Shown here piece by piece: positions 22,417 through 33,409 of a DNA stretch of 64,000 nt (the first letter of the stretch is position 1; each line of letters starts with the position of its first letter). The notes below the pieces were generated by a model. That model saw only the letters and a list, made by a program, of their open reading frames with translations. It searched no databases and was not told the DNA's origin. The position numbers and the translations under genes were made by a program. Source of the DNA: Paralvinella palmiformis (taxonomy: Eukaryota > Annelida > Polychaeta > Terebellida > Alvinellidae); contig JAODUP010000147.1 of assembly GCA_025642065.1 (NCBI GenBank), positions 293,001 to 357,000 of the forward strand. Reading direction: 5' to 3'.

Positions 22417-24239
22417 ATTTAACAATACTACTTACTTAACCTGGCCGTATCTAAGCCTATATTCGACAACCAGAAGAGGTCTAGCTTTTATTCAACTCCA
22501 AATTTGAAACCCGGTATCCGAAAACAATTCTGTAGATGTATGTGTGTTTTGAAATATATTTTTGTGTATTAACTTTAGTATATCATCAAAATTAATATGT
22601 CCATAGTAGTCATGAAATGTGTGTTTAATTCACTTTATAATTATTATACTGGTTATGTTCATATTTTCAAAATTACTTAGGACGTACCATGTCCAGAATA
22701 CACACACACCTAATCTATATATATATATGTGTGTGTGTGTGTGTCAATATTATTTCCTGGTAAGTTGTACACTTTTATAGGCGAAAAAAATGAAAATATA
22801 TTAAGTCAAATTGGACAACACTCTGACCAATCTCACGCTTTATTTATTCAGTTATTAATGTGCAATCAGCAATGTCACAATTAAACCATATATAAGGTGT
22901 TACTGTGTTAGAACTATAGTATTAAATTTTATAGAAGAAAATAGCTAGGCGCTCGCCTACTACTGTAAATGACCAAACCACTTTCAGTTAGGCTAATACC
23001 TTTAGCCAACAATATTTCAAAAACAGACAACTAAGTGACCCGATTTTGCTAGGATCCGAAACGGTCAAAATCCAAACGAGCCGAAACTTATTAATGTTTT
23101 TTTAATATTATTTTAGCTTTACCATGAAAGTCAAAGTTAAAAGTAAGTATGTTAACGTAACTTAGTTTATTTATTACTAATTGTGTGACAATAAGTATGA
23201 AATATTCTAATGTATTTAGTCAATAGGTATACGAAGCCTTTATTATCGCTCAACCCAGTCATGGCCTGGGTTTGTTGTTAATTACTCAATAAACTGATAT
23301 GTTGTGAAAATTAAATTGAATATAATTTATCTAGACCTCTATATATAGATATATGTGTACAAATAGATTCTGAAAACGGCCCTCTTCCCATTTCAAATCG
23401 GGATGGGCAATTTTGAAACAGGAAGTTCAACACCTTCAGAAATATATTGTTTTCAGAAATTATTTGTTCACATTATTATGATTATATATATATATACATA
23501 TATAGATGCATACAAACACAAGTGAAAACTTCCCCGTTTTAAAATGGGCAGGGTTGCGAAATGGTTCGGTACAGTAGCACCAGTTAACTGAGGGTCAACT
23601 ACCTAATAGAGTCTATGGCGTGAGCTGAGAACTTTTAGCACCAGTTCAACCGACATCCTTCATTCCTTGACACCAAATGCAACACCATTTTATGCTAGGT
23701 CACTGGAGATCACCAGAAAATTAATATATATTATATTTATATATGTGCATACAAGGTCTGTGCATTACAAGGATTGTGCAGGTGCATACTTCGATTTCTT
23801 TGATAGCATTCTTTCAGATTATTTTATTATTACCTGTCAGGGTTCTCATGCATCCTGGAAAACCTGAAATATATAAAATTTGCTGTATGAATATATGTGA
23901 AGTATGATGAAGGTCAGCAACTTGAGAGCTTCACCTTTAAAGTAATTGTATTGTTACAATTCATCATTCTAACTTGACTGAAATAATTGTAATATTTCAT
24001 AAAAATACAACAAAGCATCGAATGACATTCCTAAGTTATGTATTGTTGTGGTTATGTTTTCAAATGGAGAAAATAAGTGAGAAAATGGCCCTGGAAAGTC
24101 ATATCATATCATCCCACTCCTCCATCACAAAACTGTTGCAATGAGTGGTCCAATTCTAATGTGGTTCACATCCATGGAGCCAAGACACTGCTTTGTCACA
24201 TATATGCCAAATACTGGCAAAACAGGACATTATGCTTAA
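22416..24239. other. Gene-free stretch
   Basis: AT-rich sequence with short TA/GT runs near 22720-22745 and 23485. No exon, RNA gene or terminal repeat pair could be supported. Confidence 0.4.
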
Positions 24240-25725
24240 CTAAGTAAGTAAGTAATTTATTCACTAACAACATCGTGATATAATAATACAGGTACATAAT
24301 ATGTTAAATTGTCTCTCCATAAATGTGATGTTGTTAGCCAGGACAACCAATAGCCATAAAGACCATCTTCCCCGGCATCCCAAGACAAAATTAAACACAA
24401 ATTAAAACAAATAAATCAACAGTGATTCGAGATAATGTGAAATAATGAATGGTGAGTGATGATGAAGATGGCTGAATCTAATGCATCAGTATGCTCTGCT
24501 GTCCGACCGTGCAGTCTGTCGTTAATGCAGGTGAGCTTGGAGGGAAGGGAGACCAAATAACAATGGGAGAAAGCAGGCACCGGGTTGGTCCAATGAGAAA
24601 ATACTAATAATGTCAACAATGTGTGGTAGATGAGCATAGGATTGTATGTCAACATTCAAATCTCAGTGATTGATACAAAATTATCAGTTAGTAATATATA
24701 AAGTATGGAAATGTTTGCAGTGTGCGCTACTATGTGCGAGGGCATTCTGAGCACATGGCATTGTTACAACGTTCAATTTGGATGCTATCTGATTTAATAA
24801 ATGACTTCTTTAATCTAGATTTTTTAATATTTCTGTTCTGGATTGGAAGGATGTCATTGCTCAGGGAGTACCATATCGATGGGACTTGGTGGACTGGGAG
24901 TAGGGACAAGAACTTAGTTCGCGGTAATTGTCAGAATATATGGTCAGGATGTTTTGAATTGGTTTTGTTCTGGTTATGTGCAGTAAAATAGGTTTGAAAA
25001 AAGTGGGGAAGTCTGTCATGTTTGTAGTCATTGGAGAATAATAGTGCATTTCGGAATTGATAAAGATCTCTAATTTTTAGTATATCATTATGTCTAAAAG
25101 GTGGATTATCAGAATGGCTCTCTTCTGGGTAGATTCAAGTTTATTAATAACAGAACCATTAAACTCAAAATGTGCTTACAAATTTAGTCCAGCCAGTCCT
25201 TCTTTTGTTTCGACACCAGACTTAGAAGACAGCATGAGACAATATTATCGTGATATTCTTGTATAAAATGCCCATGAACATCACAGAACATGTCATCACG
25301 TTGAAGGACATGGACTGGGAGATCGCAGCTACAAAGTAGTTGATCCCAATTATTCTGATATTTTATTAACTGGGAAGTTCCTACTTTGTCACGTAATAAT
25401 TTGTCAATCATACTTAGATCAAGAGTATTATGTGTGACTGAGATGGCCAATTTGAGTGAAATAACACTGTGGTCCAATAAATTATCACCATCGTGCAATA
25501 TGGAATACGATTCAACACTGTCATATAAACCTTCTGATAAAACAAAATGGCCAATACAAGATTGAGAAAAATTCGATAGTCAATAGAAAACCGAGAAAGG
25601 TTTTGTGCACATTTCATGAATTCACGAGTACACATCCGATTAAGACTCATGTTATGTGCTGATTGTGTTCGAGAGAGATCAGTATTAAAATCAGTTCTGG
25701 GCAAGATATGGTCAACATTAGATTA
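24240..25725 (-). mobile_element. LINE fragment: endonuclease C-terminus joined to RT C-terminal region
   Basis: On the minus strand, 25704-25184 gives endonuclease C-terminal text (LSRTQSAHNMSLNRMCTREF; DNLLDHSVISLKLAIS). 25110-24740 gives the post-RT tail (HNDILKIRDLYQFRNALLFS). The catalytic RT between them is missing, so a large internal deletion occurred at about 25130-25180. The 3' end shows (TTAC)n at 24240-24255. Likely a CR1-type clade. Confidence 0.65.
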
Positions 25726-25734
25726 GAATCAAAT

Positions 25735-26145
25735 ATGCCATTGAATGCGGAGTTATTTTGTTAATAACTTATAAATCTATTAATGATATGGCGCCGGAAT
25801 CGCTGTGTAAACTGGTGTCCATTAGAAAGTCATCCCGAAAACTCAGATCATCCAGTCAGATACTATTGCAGGTGTCTTGGCTGAAGTCATATGGCATTTA
25901 GTGTTAAACACTTACAGCCCCCACTTTGTGGAATAGGCTGCCGGCAGATATTAGAAATGTGTCATCTCTTGAAAATCTTAATCTCTTCTAAAAACACACC
26001 TAATTAAGGTCACTTTCATTACAGGGTTTTTACAGACATTATTTGGGTATTATTATATTACATATTATTTGTACAGCGCCTTTGAATGGCTCCTGCTAGT
26101 AAGGGCACTATTAAATATACATTATTATTATTATAATTATCAGGA
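25735..26145 (+). mobile_element. LINE 3' end (source type of the minus-strand tails at 2.4 and 9.4 kb)
   Basis: Encoded remnants read LITYKSINDMAPESLCKLVS, then PTLWNRLPADIRNVSSLENL, the RT C-terminal tail of L2/CR1 LINEs. The 3' UTR has CTTTGAATGGCTCCTGCTAG and ends in (TTA)n. The same 3' UTR in reverse occurs at 2380-2475 and 9436-9600. Confidence 0.8.
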
Positions 26146-26753
26146 AACTTAATTATACTTATTTTATAGACTATAAGTATAACGGAAGGACCTATTTATA
26201 TTTGGTATCCAATCCCAAAAGTTCAATGTGGCAGCCTCTAAGTGGTGACTTTATCAAGATTAATGGCATTTTTTGGTCACAACTCTACAACGAGTATGAT
26301 GATGGTACTAATGGACTGCGTTGACCGATGTCATAACGCAACCATAACGTGGACTAACTCGATGCCACACGCCATTATGACAAACCTGCCAAATGTTTCT
26401 GTTTATGGAGGAATTATTTCGACTCGTCCTCGGCGTTTTTTTCTTCAACTTTTCGCATATTAGCCGCGAATTGCGGGAAAAAACTGTTATTAAATCGGGT
26501 GTGCCTAGTAGTATATGCCGAGCATAGTCGTGTGTATGTGTGTGCACGTGTATAGAAAGCGGTACATCTACTTTCAGACCCACCCCCTCAAAATGTGTGT
26601 CATTTATGAGTAAACCTTGGCTATACGCCAACGAACCGTATCCTTATGCGTTAGGGCGTTTACCCGTAAATATCTGTACTACAATCATCCCGAAGGTGTG
26701 GTGTTTTTGACATTATAACACAATCTTGTCAGTGAAGATTTATTTCCGTACGT
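26146..26753. other. Gene-free stretch left of the hAT element
   Basis: Somewhat richer in GC than its neighbours around 26280-26640. Open frames of 73 and 107 codons run on opposite strands here, but neither has recognisable protein content. Confidence 0.35.
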
Positions 26754-27499
26754 TATTCAACTGGTATCCAGACATTTAGCCAACGGACATTTAGCCAATA
26801 TTTGCAGGGGGGGACATTTGCCAACATTCAAAATTTTCATCTTACATCTACATGTATATTGTTATATTTTTGAGTGTGTATGCTCTGTCAGTATTATGTT
26901 CTCTTTATGGATGTTGTAAATATAGGCCTATCTTTAGATAAGATGTTAGCAACATAATAATTATTGCTGTTTTTTGTACAATTTGTATATTTATATTAAT
27001 ATATACTGTTTTCTCCGGTATTATACATAAATATAAATAATGATATGTCAGGGTTGGGAGCTTTTTTACACAGACGTTATTAACACCGTTAACTACTTAA
27101 CTATATCTGGCTTGTGGGTAATTACTACTTGTATATACGGCAGATAATCTACTACTATTAGTACTAACTAGTACTACTACTAGTAGTCTCAGAATAATCC
27201 TCTATCCAATGTTGACACATACATGTATTGTAATGTTGCTAAGATGTGACTGCATAACCCAGGTGATATATCATAGTTTTAAAATGTTACTTCATTTTAC
27301 CTCAGTATAGAAAGCCTGTCTGAATTTAATTTGAAACAGTGCTACACTTTCTCATGATCATAGTGTTATATTACATTGATACATACCTACATGTTGGCTT
27401 AAATTATTGAACTAATACTGTGATTATTATTTGATATTTAGCCTTTAGTACTGTATAAAGGTGGAAGACTAGAGAATTCCACTTGGGAACCTTTTTTAC

Positions 27500-27739
27500 A
27501 TGTTGCCGTTGGAAATAAGAAATGTGCAAAGTGCAAAAAGTGTGATCATCAGCAAGCTAATTATAGTCCACTACACAAAATGTTCAATGGATTCAGTTTC
27601 ATCAGCATCAAGTGAGCGAATATTTTCAAACTTTGTAAATATTCACACTAAAGTGCACAATCTTCTATGCAACAGTAAAGCTTTTAAGATGGTATTCTGC
27701 TATAGGATTCTCAGAGGTAGTGCTGAATTAGATATTTAA
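27500..27739 (+). pseudogene. hAT transposase C-terminal dimerisation domain remnant
   Basis: The frame contains SSASSERIFSNFVNIHTKVH then NLLCNSKAFKMVFCYRILRG. This fits the hAT C-terminal dimerisation signature (S.ASER.FS ... K.RN.L ... A.KLVF). Only about the last 50 residues are recognisable. The catalytic DDE part is absent from the element. It sits on the plus strand between the element's terminal repeats. Confidence 0.8.
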
Positions 27740-27848
27740 TTGTTCAGATAGACAATCTTCACTTTGTGTGCAGAAGAATAATAACTGTCATTATTTTGTT
27801 ATATTCCACTATTCATGTAGACATTCATGTGTCAAATATTAGGGTGTA

Positions 27849-28053
27849 GGACAGTTGCTCACCCGGACAGTTGCTCACCAAACAAAATGAAAAAGTGGAC
27901 ACTTGCTCACCAGTGAATTGTTAATGAGGAAAAATTTTAAAAAATTAAATGATTTTTAATTCAGAAATATATTTCTTAGTATCATATTACCTATATAATT
28001 ATTGGGATGAATATTACCAATTATTAGGGAATTAAAGTTCAGAGCAACTGTCC
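27849..28053. mobile_element. Nested 205-bp TIR element
   Basis: The ends are a perfect 12-bp inverted repeat (GGACAGTTGCTC / GAGCAACTGTCC). GACAGTTGCTCACC and CACTTGCTCACC recur subterminally at the left. TA dinucleotides lie next to both ends. No coding capacity. Confidence 0.7.
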
Positions 28054-28311
28054 ATACTCCAAATATTGAGTAGTGTGCTAATAAAAACGCGTGTATGTGA
28101 AAGACACTATCAAATAAATGGGTCACCTAGTGCAAATAGATCTGGCTTTGTTTACAGTGCTTCTGTTTGGTGTACCTTCAAGTTGACCAGACCATCCCCA
28201 ATGACACTAAACTCCTTTCACCTGGAACCAGTGGCTTCTATAGGCTAGTAGGATAAAAGAGCCCCAGAGCAATTAGATCTGGCTTCCTTTACAGTGATTC
28301 TGTTTTATGTA

Positions 28312-28585
28312 CAGTCAGAATTTGTTGATCCGACAAGGTTTGTTGCATGATAATATGTGGGATAACCGAGAATATGATTCTCGAGTCTGTGACATACCGG
28401 TAGTCTGTGTCACACATTTTTAAATCATACAGATATACGTCCGTATTTAAACCAAAATTCAATAACTGTACACAAGACATGGAATGGCATTGAAGTCATT
28501 GAGCATTTTGATATTTGTTAATTACAAACACTATAAAGAAATACTCGTGTCATTATTTGAGCGATAAATTTAAATGAGATTATTA
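28312..28585. mobile_element. pogo-like element, left part
   Basis: It begins ACAGTCAGAATTTGTTGATC and continues with GTGGGATAACCGAGAATATG. It matches the left and middle part of the element at 19010-19753; the right half is missing. It is nested in the hAT element. Confidence 0.6.
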
Positions 28586-29339
28586 TGGCTCGCTATGTTT
28601 TTTTCTTCTGTTCTTAAATGACTCAATATTTTATTCAAGTATATTTATACTTAGCACCCAGTTAAGAAATATAAAATATGGAAACAATATAGATAACACA
28701 AATAAATATATTAAAAGTATACGATGTAGACTTAATAATAGGAATATTGACAACATGTCAGAAATAAAGAATGTATTATATGCAATATTTGCGTTTTCAA
28801 ATTTTAGAGTATGAGACATTTGTTTGTGATCATTGCATTTGTACAATGAATTGAATAAAATTCAATTACATACACTATGACAATTGAATATAACAGCTGT
28901 GGACTATATGTAACATCTGTGTTTGAAGTTTTAGAATATGACACATCACTTTGTGTTTGTTACATTTGTACAATGAATCACGAAAATAGTTACATACAAT
29001 GTTTTGTATTTATTGAAACAACTATATTTATGAAAACTCACATAAACATAATCAAAAATTTAAATGTCCGTTGGCTAAATGTCCCGGATTCTATTCAACC
29101 CACACACATGACGAAGTGTCCCTCTCATCCACATACACGAGACGTAGACCAGTAAACACGGAAAACTTATTACTATTAACATAAACATCATCTTTACAAA
29201 GTGAAACCTTACAAAATGTGAAAGAATGGCAAAATAATCTATTTCAAAGTAGACATTTAATTTATTTCATATGATGTGAAAATAAGCAAAAAGTATGCCA
29301 ACATTAAACACGCAGCAAGTAAAGACATATTTTGTAAGG

Positions 29340-29497
29340 TTCGTAAAACCCATTTATTTAAATTGACGTATGTATAATATTAAACTAGTTTATTATGTAT
29401 TTGATCTATATGAACTCAGAATGTGTTTTAAATGTTAAGTGTCTTAGAGCAATTTCGGTTGAATAGGGCGCTATATAAAATACTATTATTATTATTT
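29340..29497 (+). mobile_element. LINE 3' tail, L2-like
   Basis: AAACCCATTTATTTAAATTG is the usual 'KTHLFKL' end of an L2/CR1 ORF2. A short 3' UTR with AGGGCGCTATATAAAATACT and a (TTA)n tail follow. It lies just outside the right end of the hAT element. Confidence 0.5.
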
Positions 29498-30671
29498 TTT
29501 GCTCATGACAAACTTAAATAATTAATAATGACCAATTCTACACTTAACATGCCACATTGTTTTGTCCCATCAGCTGAATCAGTACACGGCTAGAAGTAGA
29601 ACTAATGATTTTAAATGGTTGTCGATGAAGCACACATTAAAAACAAGCATAGCGCTAATTAATTTGACTTTTATTTAAATTAAAACAAAACTAATGTTGT
29701 CATCTTTGGGATTCTTATCTGAAAGCTATCTTTTAGGAGACCGACACAGGGTCGCTACTTCTGCAGATACTGAATTTAAGCACTAGCTGTTGTGGTTTCC
29801 TGCTAAAAGGAATAGCATGTTTTGTTTTCTCACATTCTCTCTCTCCCCCTGTGACGGTGATTGGTGTGTGATTGATGATTGTGTGTGTGTGTGAAATCGT
29901 TATTTGTTGGTTTTACCATGAAATATACCAGATTCCTCCGAGAAAAGGTTATGACTTTACCAAAAAGAAGTACACGTTTATAATGTATCAAACTTTTATG
30001 TACCAACTGAAAGCAGTATTTGTGTAAAGGCTTTATATACAAAAGGTATGTTTAGGGAATTATCACCACTCACTGTGTCTTATCTTATTGATTAAGATAT
30101 AACTATATCTACTGTGGGCTTTCCTCCTTTTCATGTCTTCTGAACAACTGGTTTTTAAATTTCAGAAAATTGCATTCCCAAAAGGTGAATGCAAAATGTT
30201 TGCTTGCTTCTGATGTATTAAAGTGGTTCATAATTACAGCCTTATTCTGTAAACAAACACTGTAAGTTTATGATCCTTGATTTAATTATTTCTTTACTGT
30301 ATGATATTTCTTTATAAAATATTATAAACTATATTTTTCTATCTTTTACATGTGCTGTTTCGTATCAAGGGTAAGTAATATTTATTAGTTTTAATATTTA
30401 GAATTAAAGCCTGTTTATTGAATCAATTGTTGGTTGTTGTTTTTTGTTTTTTTTGGGGGGGGGACATGTATTCTTCCATGGATGATCTAACTAAAGCAAT
30501 GATATAGTTATGGTCAATATTTTATTTATGCATTAAGTCTATCTTGGCTGTTTACTTCCTTACTAATGGTGAAGTGATAAAAAGAGTTCTTGCTCTTCCA
30601 TAGTTTCTCTTTGCTTTGTTGTGCCAGTGTTGTGTTTTTAATTTTGTTGTTGTTGTTGTTGTCGTAATTAG
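29498..30671. other. Region upstream of the first recognised ANAPC11 exon
   Basis: The N-terminal exon of ANAPC11 (the six or seven residues before the tryptophan at the start of the exon at 30672) should be here, but I could not identify it. Donor-like GTAAGT sites occur at 30262 and 30371, the latter after CGTATCAAGG, and may end non-coding or short coding exons. Confidence 0.35.
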
Positions 30672-31744
30672 TTGGACAGCTGTTGCAACATGGAGGTGGG
30701 TTGCCAACGATGAGAACTGTGGTATCTGTAGAATGCCTTTTGATGGTTGCTGTCCAGACTGTAAGCTGCCAGGAGATGACTGTCCACTTGGTAAGACGAT
30801 GAAAATAGAATGATATGTGTAATCTGTTATCTGAGAAAAGTATTTGTATTCAGTTTTCAGAGGTCACGGTAGCAACTTCATCCACACTTATTGCATTCAG
30901 AAACTGTCTTTTGAGGTGCAAAAATCCCGTAAATTTAAAAACTGTTAAAATACCTTTTACCATCAGTGTGGGTTCTAACTAGTACAGTGCTTGATGGCAG
31001 GTCACTATCGCCCGAGTTCAAATCTTGGCACGTACTTGTCTGAAGGATGTTTCATTGTTCTCTTCACCTTGTTACCTTTGGAGATCACTATTGCAATTTA
31101 GCCTACCATGTGCACCAAAATGGCCATAAAGCAGCATCATTTCTTAGCATGGGTTAAAGTGAGTTTTCCCATAGAACAGTTATTAATGTATTGTACTCCA
31201 TATTTTGAGGTTTTGGGATCAAACCCAACTGTTATCTGTGTCTGTAAGATATTTATTTTTTCAATAACCCGTGTCTGTAGCTTTAGCCTCATCATCTCAT
31301 TTCCTCTGGATGTAGTAGCCCCAAGTTCATATGTTTGACCATTGTCAACAAACCAGTGTCATTGTGGGTAATCACTGATAGATGACCCTACTGTATAATT
31401 ATTATTCGTCATGATTAATACTGTCTTGATTGAACAAGGCAATGCTGAGGTATGACATACAAAATTATATATATATAAATATATATGTGTGTGTGTGTGT
31501 GTGTGCCTGTGTGTAACAAGAATAATATTGTGCTTGACTCTGAAGATGTACAATTATTCATTCAATTAAATGTACCTCTTTATATTTTTACCATCATCTC
31601 ATTACTTTAACGTATTTTTTCATTTCAGTGTGGGGCCAGTGTACACATTGTTACCACATTCACTGCATTGTTAAGTGGTTAAACTCACAGCCAGATCGTC
31701 AGTTGTGTCCGATGTGCCGCAGAGAATGGAAATACAAAGCTTGA
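30672..31744 (+). CDS. ANAPC11: ANAPC11, RING-H2 subunit of the anaphase-promoting complex (first exon not found)
   Basis: This is the catalytic RING subunit of the APC/C E3 ubiquitin ligase. With the cullin APC2 it recruits the E2 that ubiquitinates cyclin B and securin. Exon a (30672-30790) encodes [20 protein letters not shown] then [19 protein letters not shown]. Exon b (31629-31744) encodes [20 protein letters not shown] then [18 protein letters not shown] and a TGA. Junction phases fit (G|TG = Val). All RING-H2 zinc ligands typical of the family are present ([23 protein letters not shown]). Identity to human ANAPC11 is very high by eye. The human protein is 84 residues; about 78 are present here, and only the residues before the first Trp are missing. 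The intron holds a SINE. Confidence 0.93.
30981..31140 (+). repeat. tRNA-derived SINE, family 1, copy 4
   Basis: It carries CCCGAGTTCAAATCTTGGCA (B box), CTGAAGGATGTTTCATTG, TTACCTTTGGAGATCACTAT and TTTAGCCTACCATGTGCACC, and ends in CAGCATCAT. The A-box part is degenerate. It lies in the ANAPC11 intron, in the same orientation as the gene. Confidence 0.8.
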
Positions 31745-33409
31745 TGATTGTTTTTGGTTTATGACACTGTTTACTAACATAGTTATGTATCTATTGCTGC
31801 AATTTAAATTTAATCAACCACTGGTTATGTTTATTTGCAGCTCTTGATAGATATATATACATGACTTTTTGTGTGATTTGTGCTTTTTTTAGCATGGCTC
31901 AGGATTGATTAAAATGTAATCTCGGGTATCAATCAGTCTGATCATGATTCAGACTGACATGATCTAAGCATAAAGGCACGATCTAAGCATGATGGCATCG
32001 ATATGGTGACTTAAGACAGTATACTATTCATGTAGAATGCTGGAGATGTGCAGAAAATCTGCACAAACTAAGAGCTTGATTTGGGAAAAAATCTGCCAAC
32101 TGCCAGAGTAAACGGGCATTTCTTGAGTGTTCTATAAAAGGTGTAAGTGGTGTTTACCAAGTAAATAATGGTACCACAATATGTGGATTGTTAGACAAGA
32201 GTCTCTCGTGTCATTCTCTACTCGACATATATTATTATCAGTTACCTTGTATAATTGTGCAATACTCTACAGTATATTATTTCATTCTAGTGATACTAGA
32301 TAATTAATTGTATATCTGTTGTATAATCTGAAGCACTAATTATTTTCTAAAAAATATATATTTGTATATATATGTGTGTGTGTGTCTGTTGCAGTTAATC
32401 TGCATAATCAGGTAATAGATTACCTGAAATTTTCAGGTAATCTGTATAAAATCTCAGTTAGCACTAGACCTATTACCTGATTATACAAATTAACTGTAAC
32501 ATATATATATATATATATATAAGGAATACACAAATTAGCTAATCACAAACCTGCTAATTTCCATTTTAGTGTAATGAAAGTGACAAACTGTCCCAATTAA
32601 ACAAATATATATTCATGCCCTTGTCTGCCAGAATCAGATGTTACCAGTTAATCATGTATAAAAATAAATAATGTGCATTTATGCCATGATATGTGCTCTA
32701 TGTTTTCTGGTTTGTGATGTTAGTAATTCTGCATAAAATAACCACTTACTGAACCCTAGCCCAAGCTGGTGATCTGAAGTGTATCATGTAATTATCCTTA
32801 ACGTGTCATCCATACATACATACATACATACATACAGATTTGCTCATATAGGATGGTAAAGAAGTTTTGTTTCTGTAGGTTTAAACCTGAAACCATGCTG
32901 TACAGTTTCAAATTAAAAAGTGTTACTATTGCATCTTGAATTCATCATTGTCATTGTCTGTATATTAACAACACATTGTTTTCAGCCATCATCTCATCAA
33001 TCAATATTCTACAATTCAGGTATTTGAACATAATAAAATTATTAGAAAAAACAAATTTAACATTAATACTGATATAAATATAAATATTAAACATGAATAT
33101 ATTGGCCATGTAAATGGCTATTACATTTTGCTGACATTCAGCCATTTTGAAAATCTATAAATAAGTATGTGAGGTTCAGCAGTTTTAACCATATGCTTAA
33201 CATTCGTTTACAATTTTCAAACACATACCATAGCAACTGCACAAAGCATTTGATATTCTTACAGCTTGGATTGAGTTGATAAATATACAATTTCGCCACA
33301 TAACCACCAAAGGAAACTCGACTAAAACAATAATTCTGTAATTAAGCTTCTTTAATTGTATGTGGCATAAAAACCTTTTTACGAATGAGTTCAAAAGCAT
33401 TGTGCTTAT
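31745..33409. other. ANAPC11 3' flank and intergenic stretch
   Basis: The 3' end of ANAPC11 (+) and of the next gene (-) converge here. The foldback element at 32391-32499 and a (CATA)n run near 32815-32836 are the only structured parts. Polyadenylation signals cannot be chosen with confidence in such AT-rich sequence. Confidence 0.4.
32391..32499. repeat. Foldback (hairpin) element
   Basis: The arm 32391-32421 pairs with 32469-32499 over 31 nt with three mismatches (core ATAATCAGGTAATAG). A second inner inverted repeat, GATTACCTGAAA/TTTCAGGTAATC, lies next to the left arm. The hairpin is flanked by TG and TA runs. Confidence 0.85.

Larger units (their letters stand above)
26762..29091 (+). 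mobile_element. hAT-type DNA transposon, 2.33 kb, with 8-bp target duplication
   Basis: The flanks carry the same 8 nt, TATTCAAC, at 26754-26761 and 29092-29099. 8-bp duplications are the hallmark of hAT elements. Inside them the ends are inverted repeats sharing GACATTTAGCCAACGGACAT over about 25 nt. Within lies a hAT dimerisation domain frame (27500-27739, plus strand). Two smaller elements (27849-28053 and 28312-28585) appear nested inside. No full transposase remains, so it is an internally deleted, inactive copy. Confidence 0.88.
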
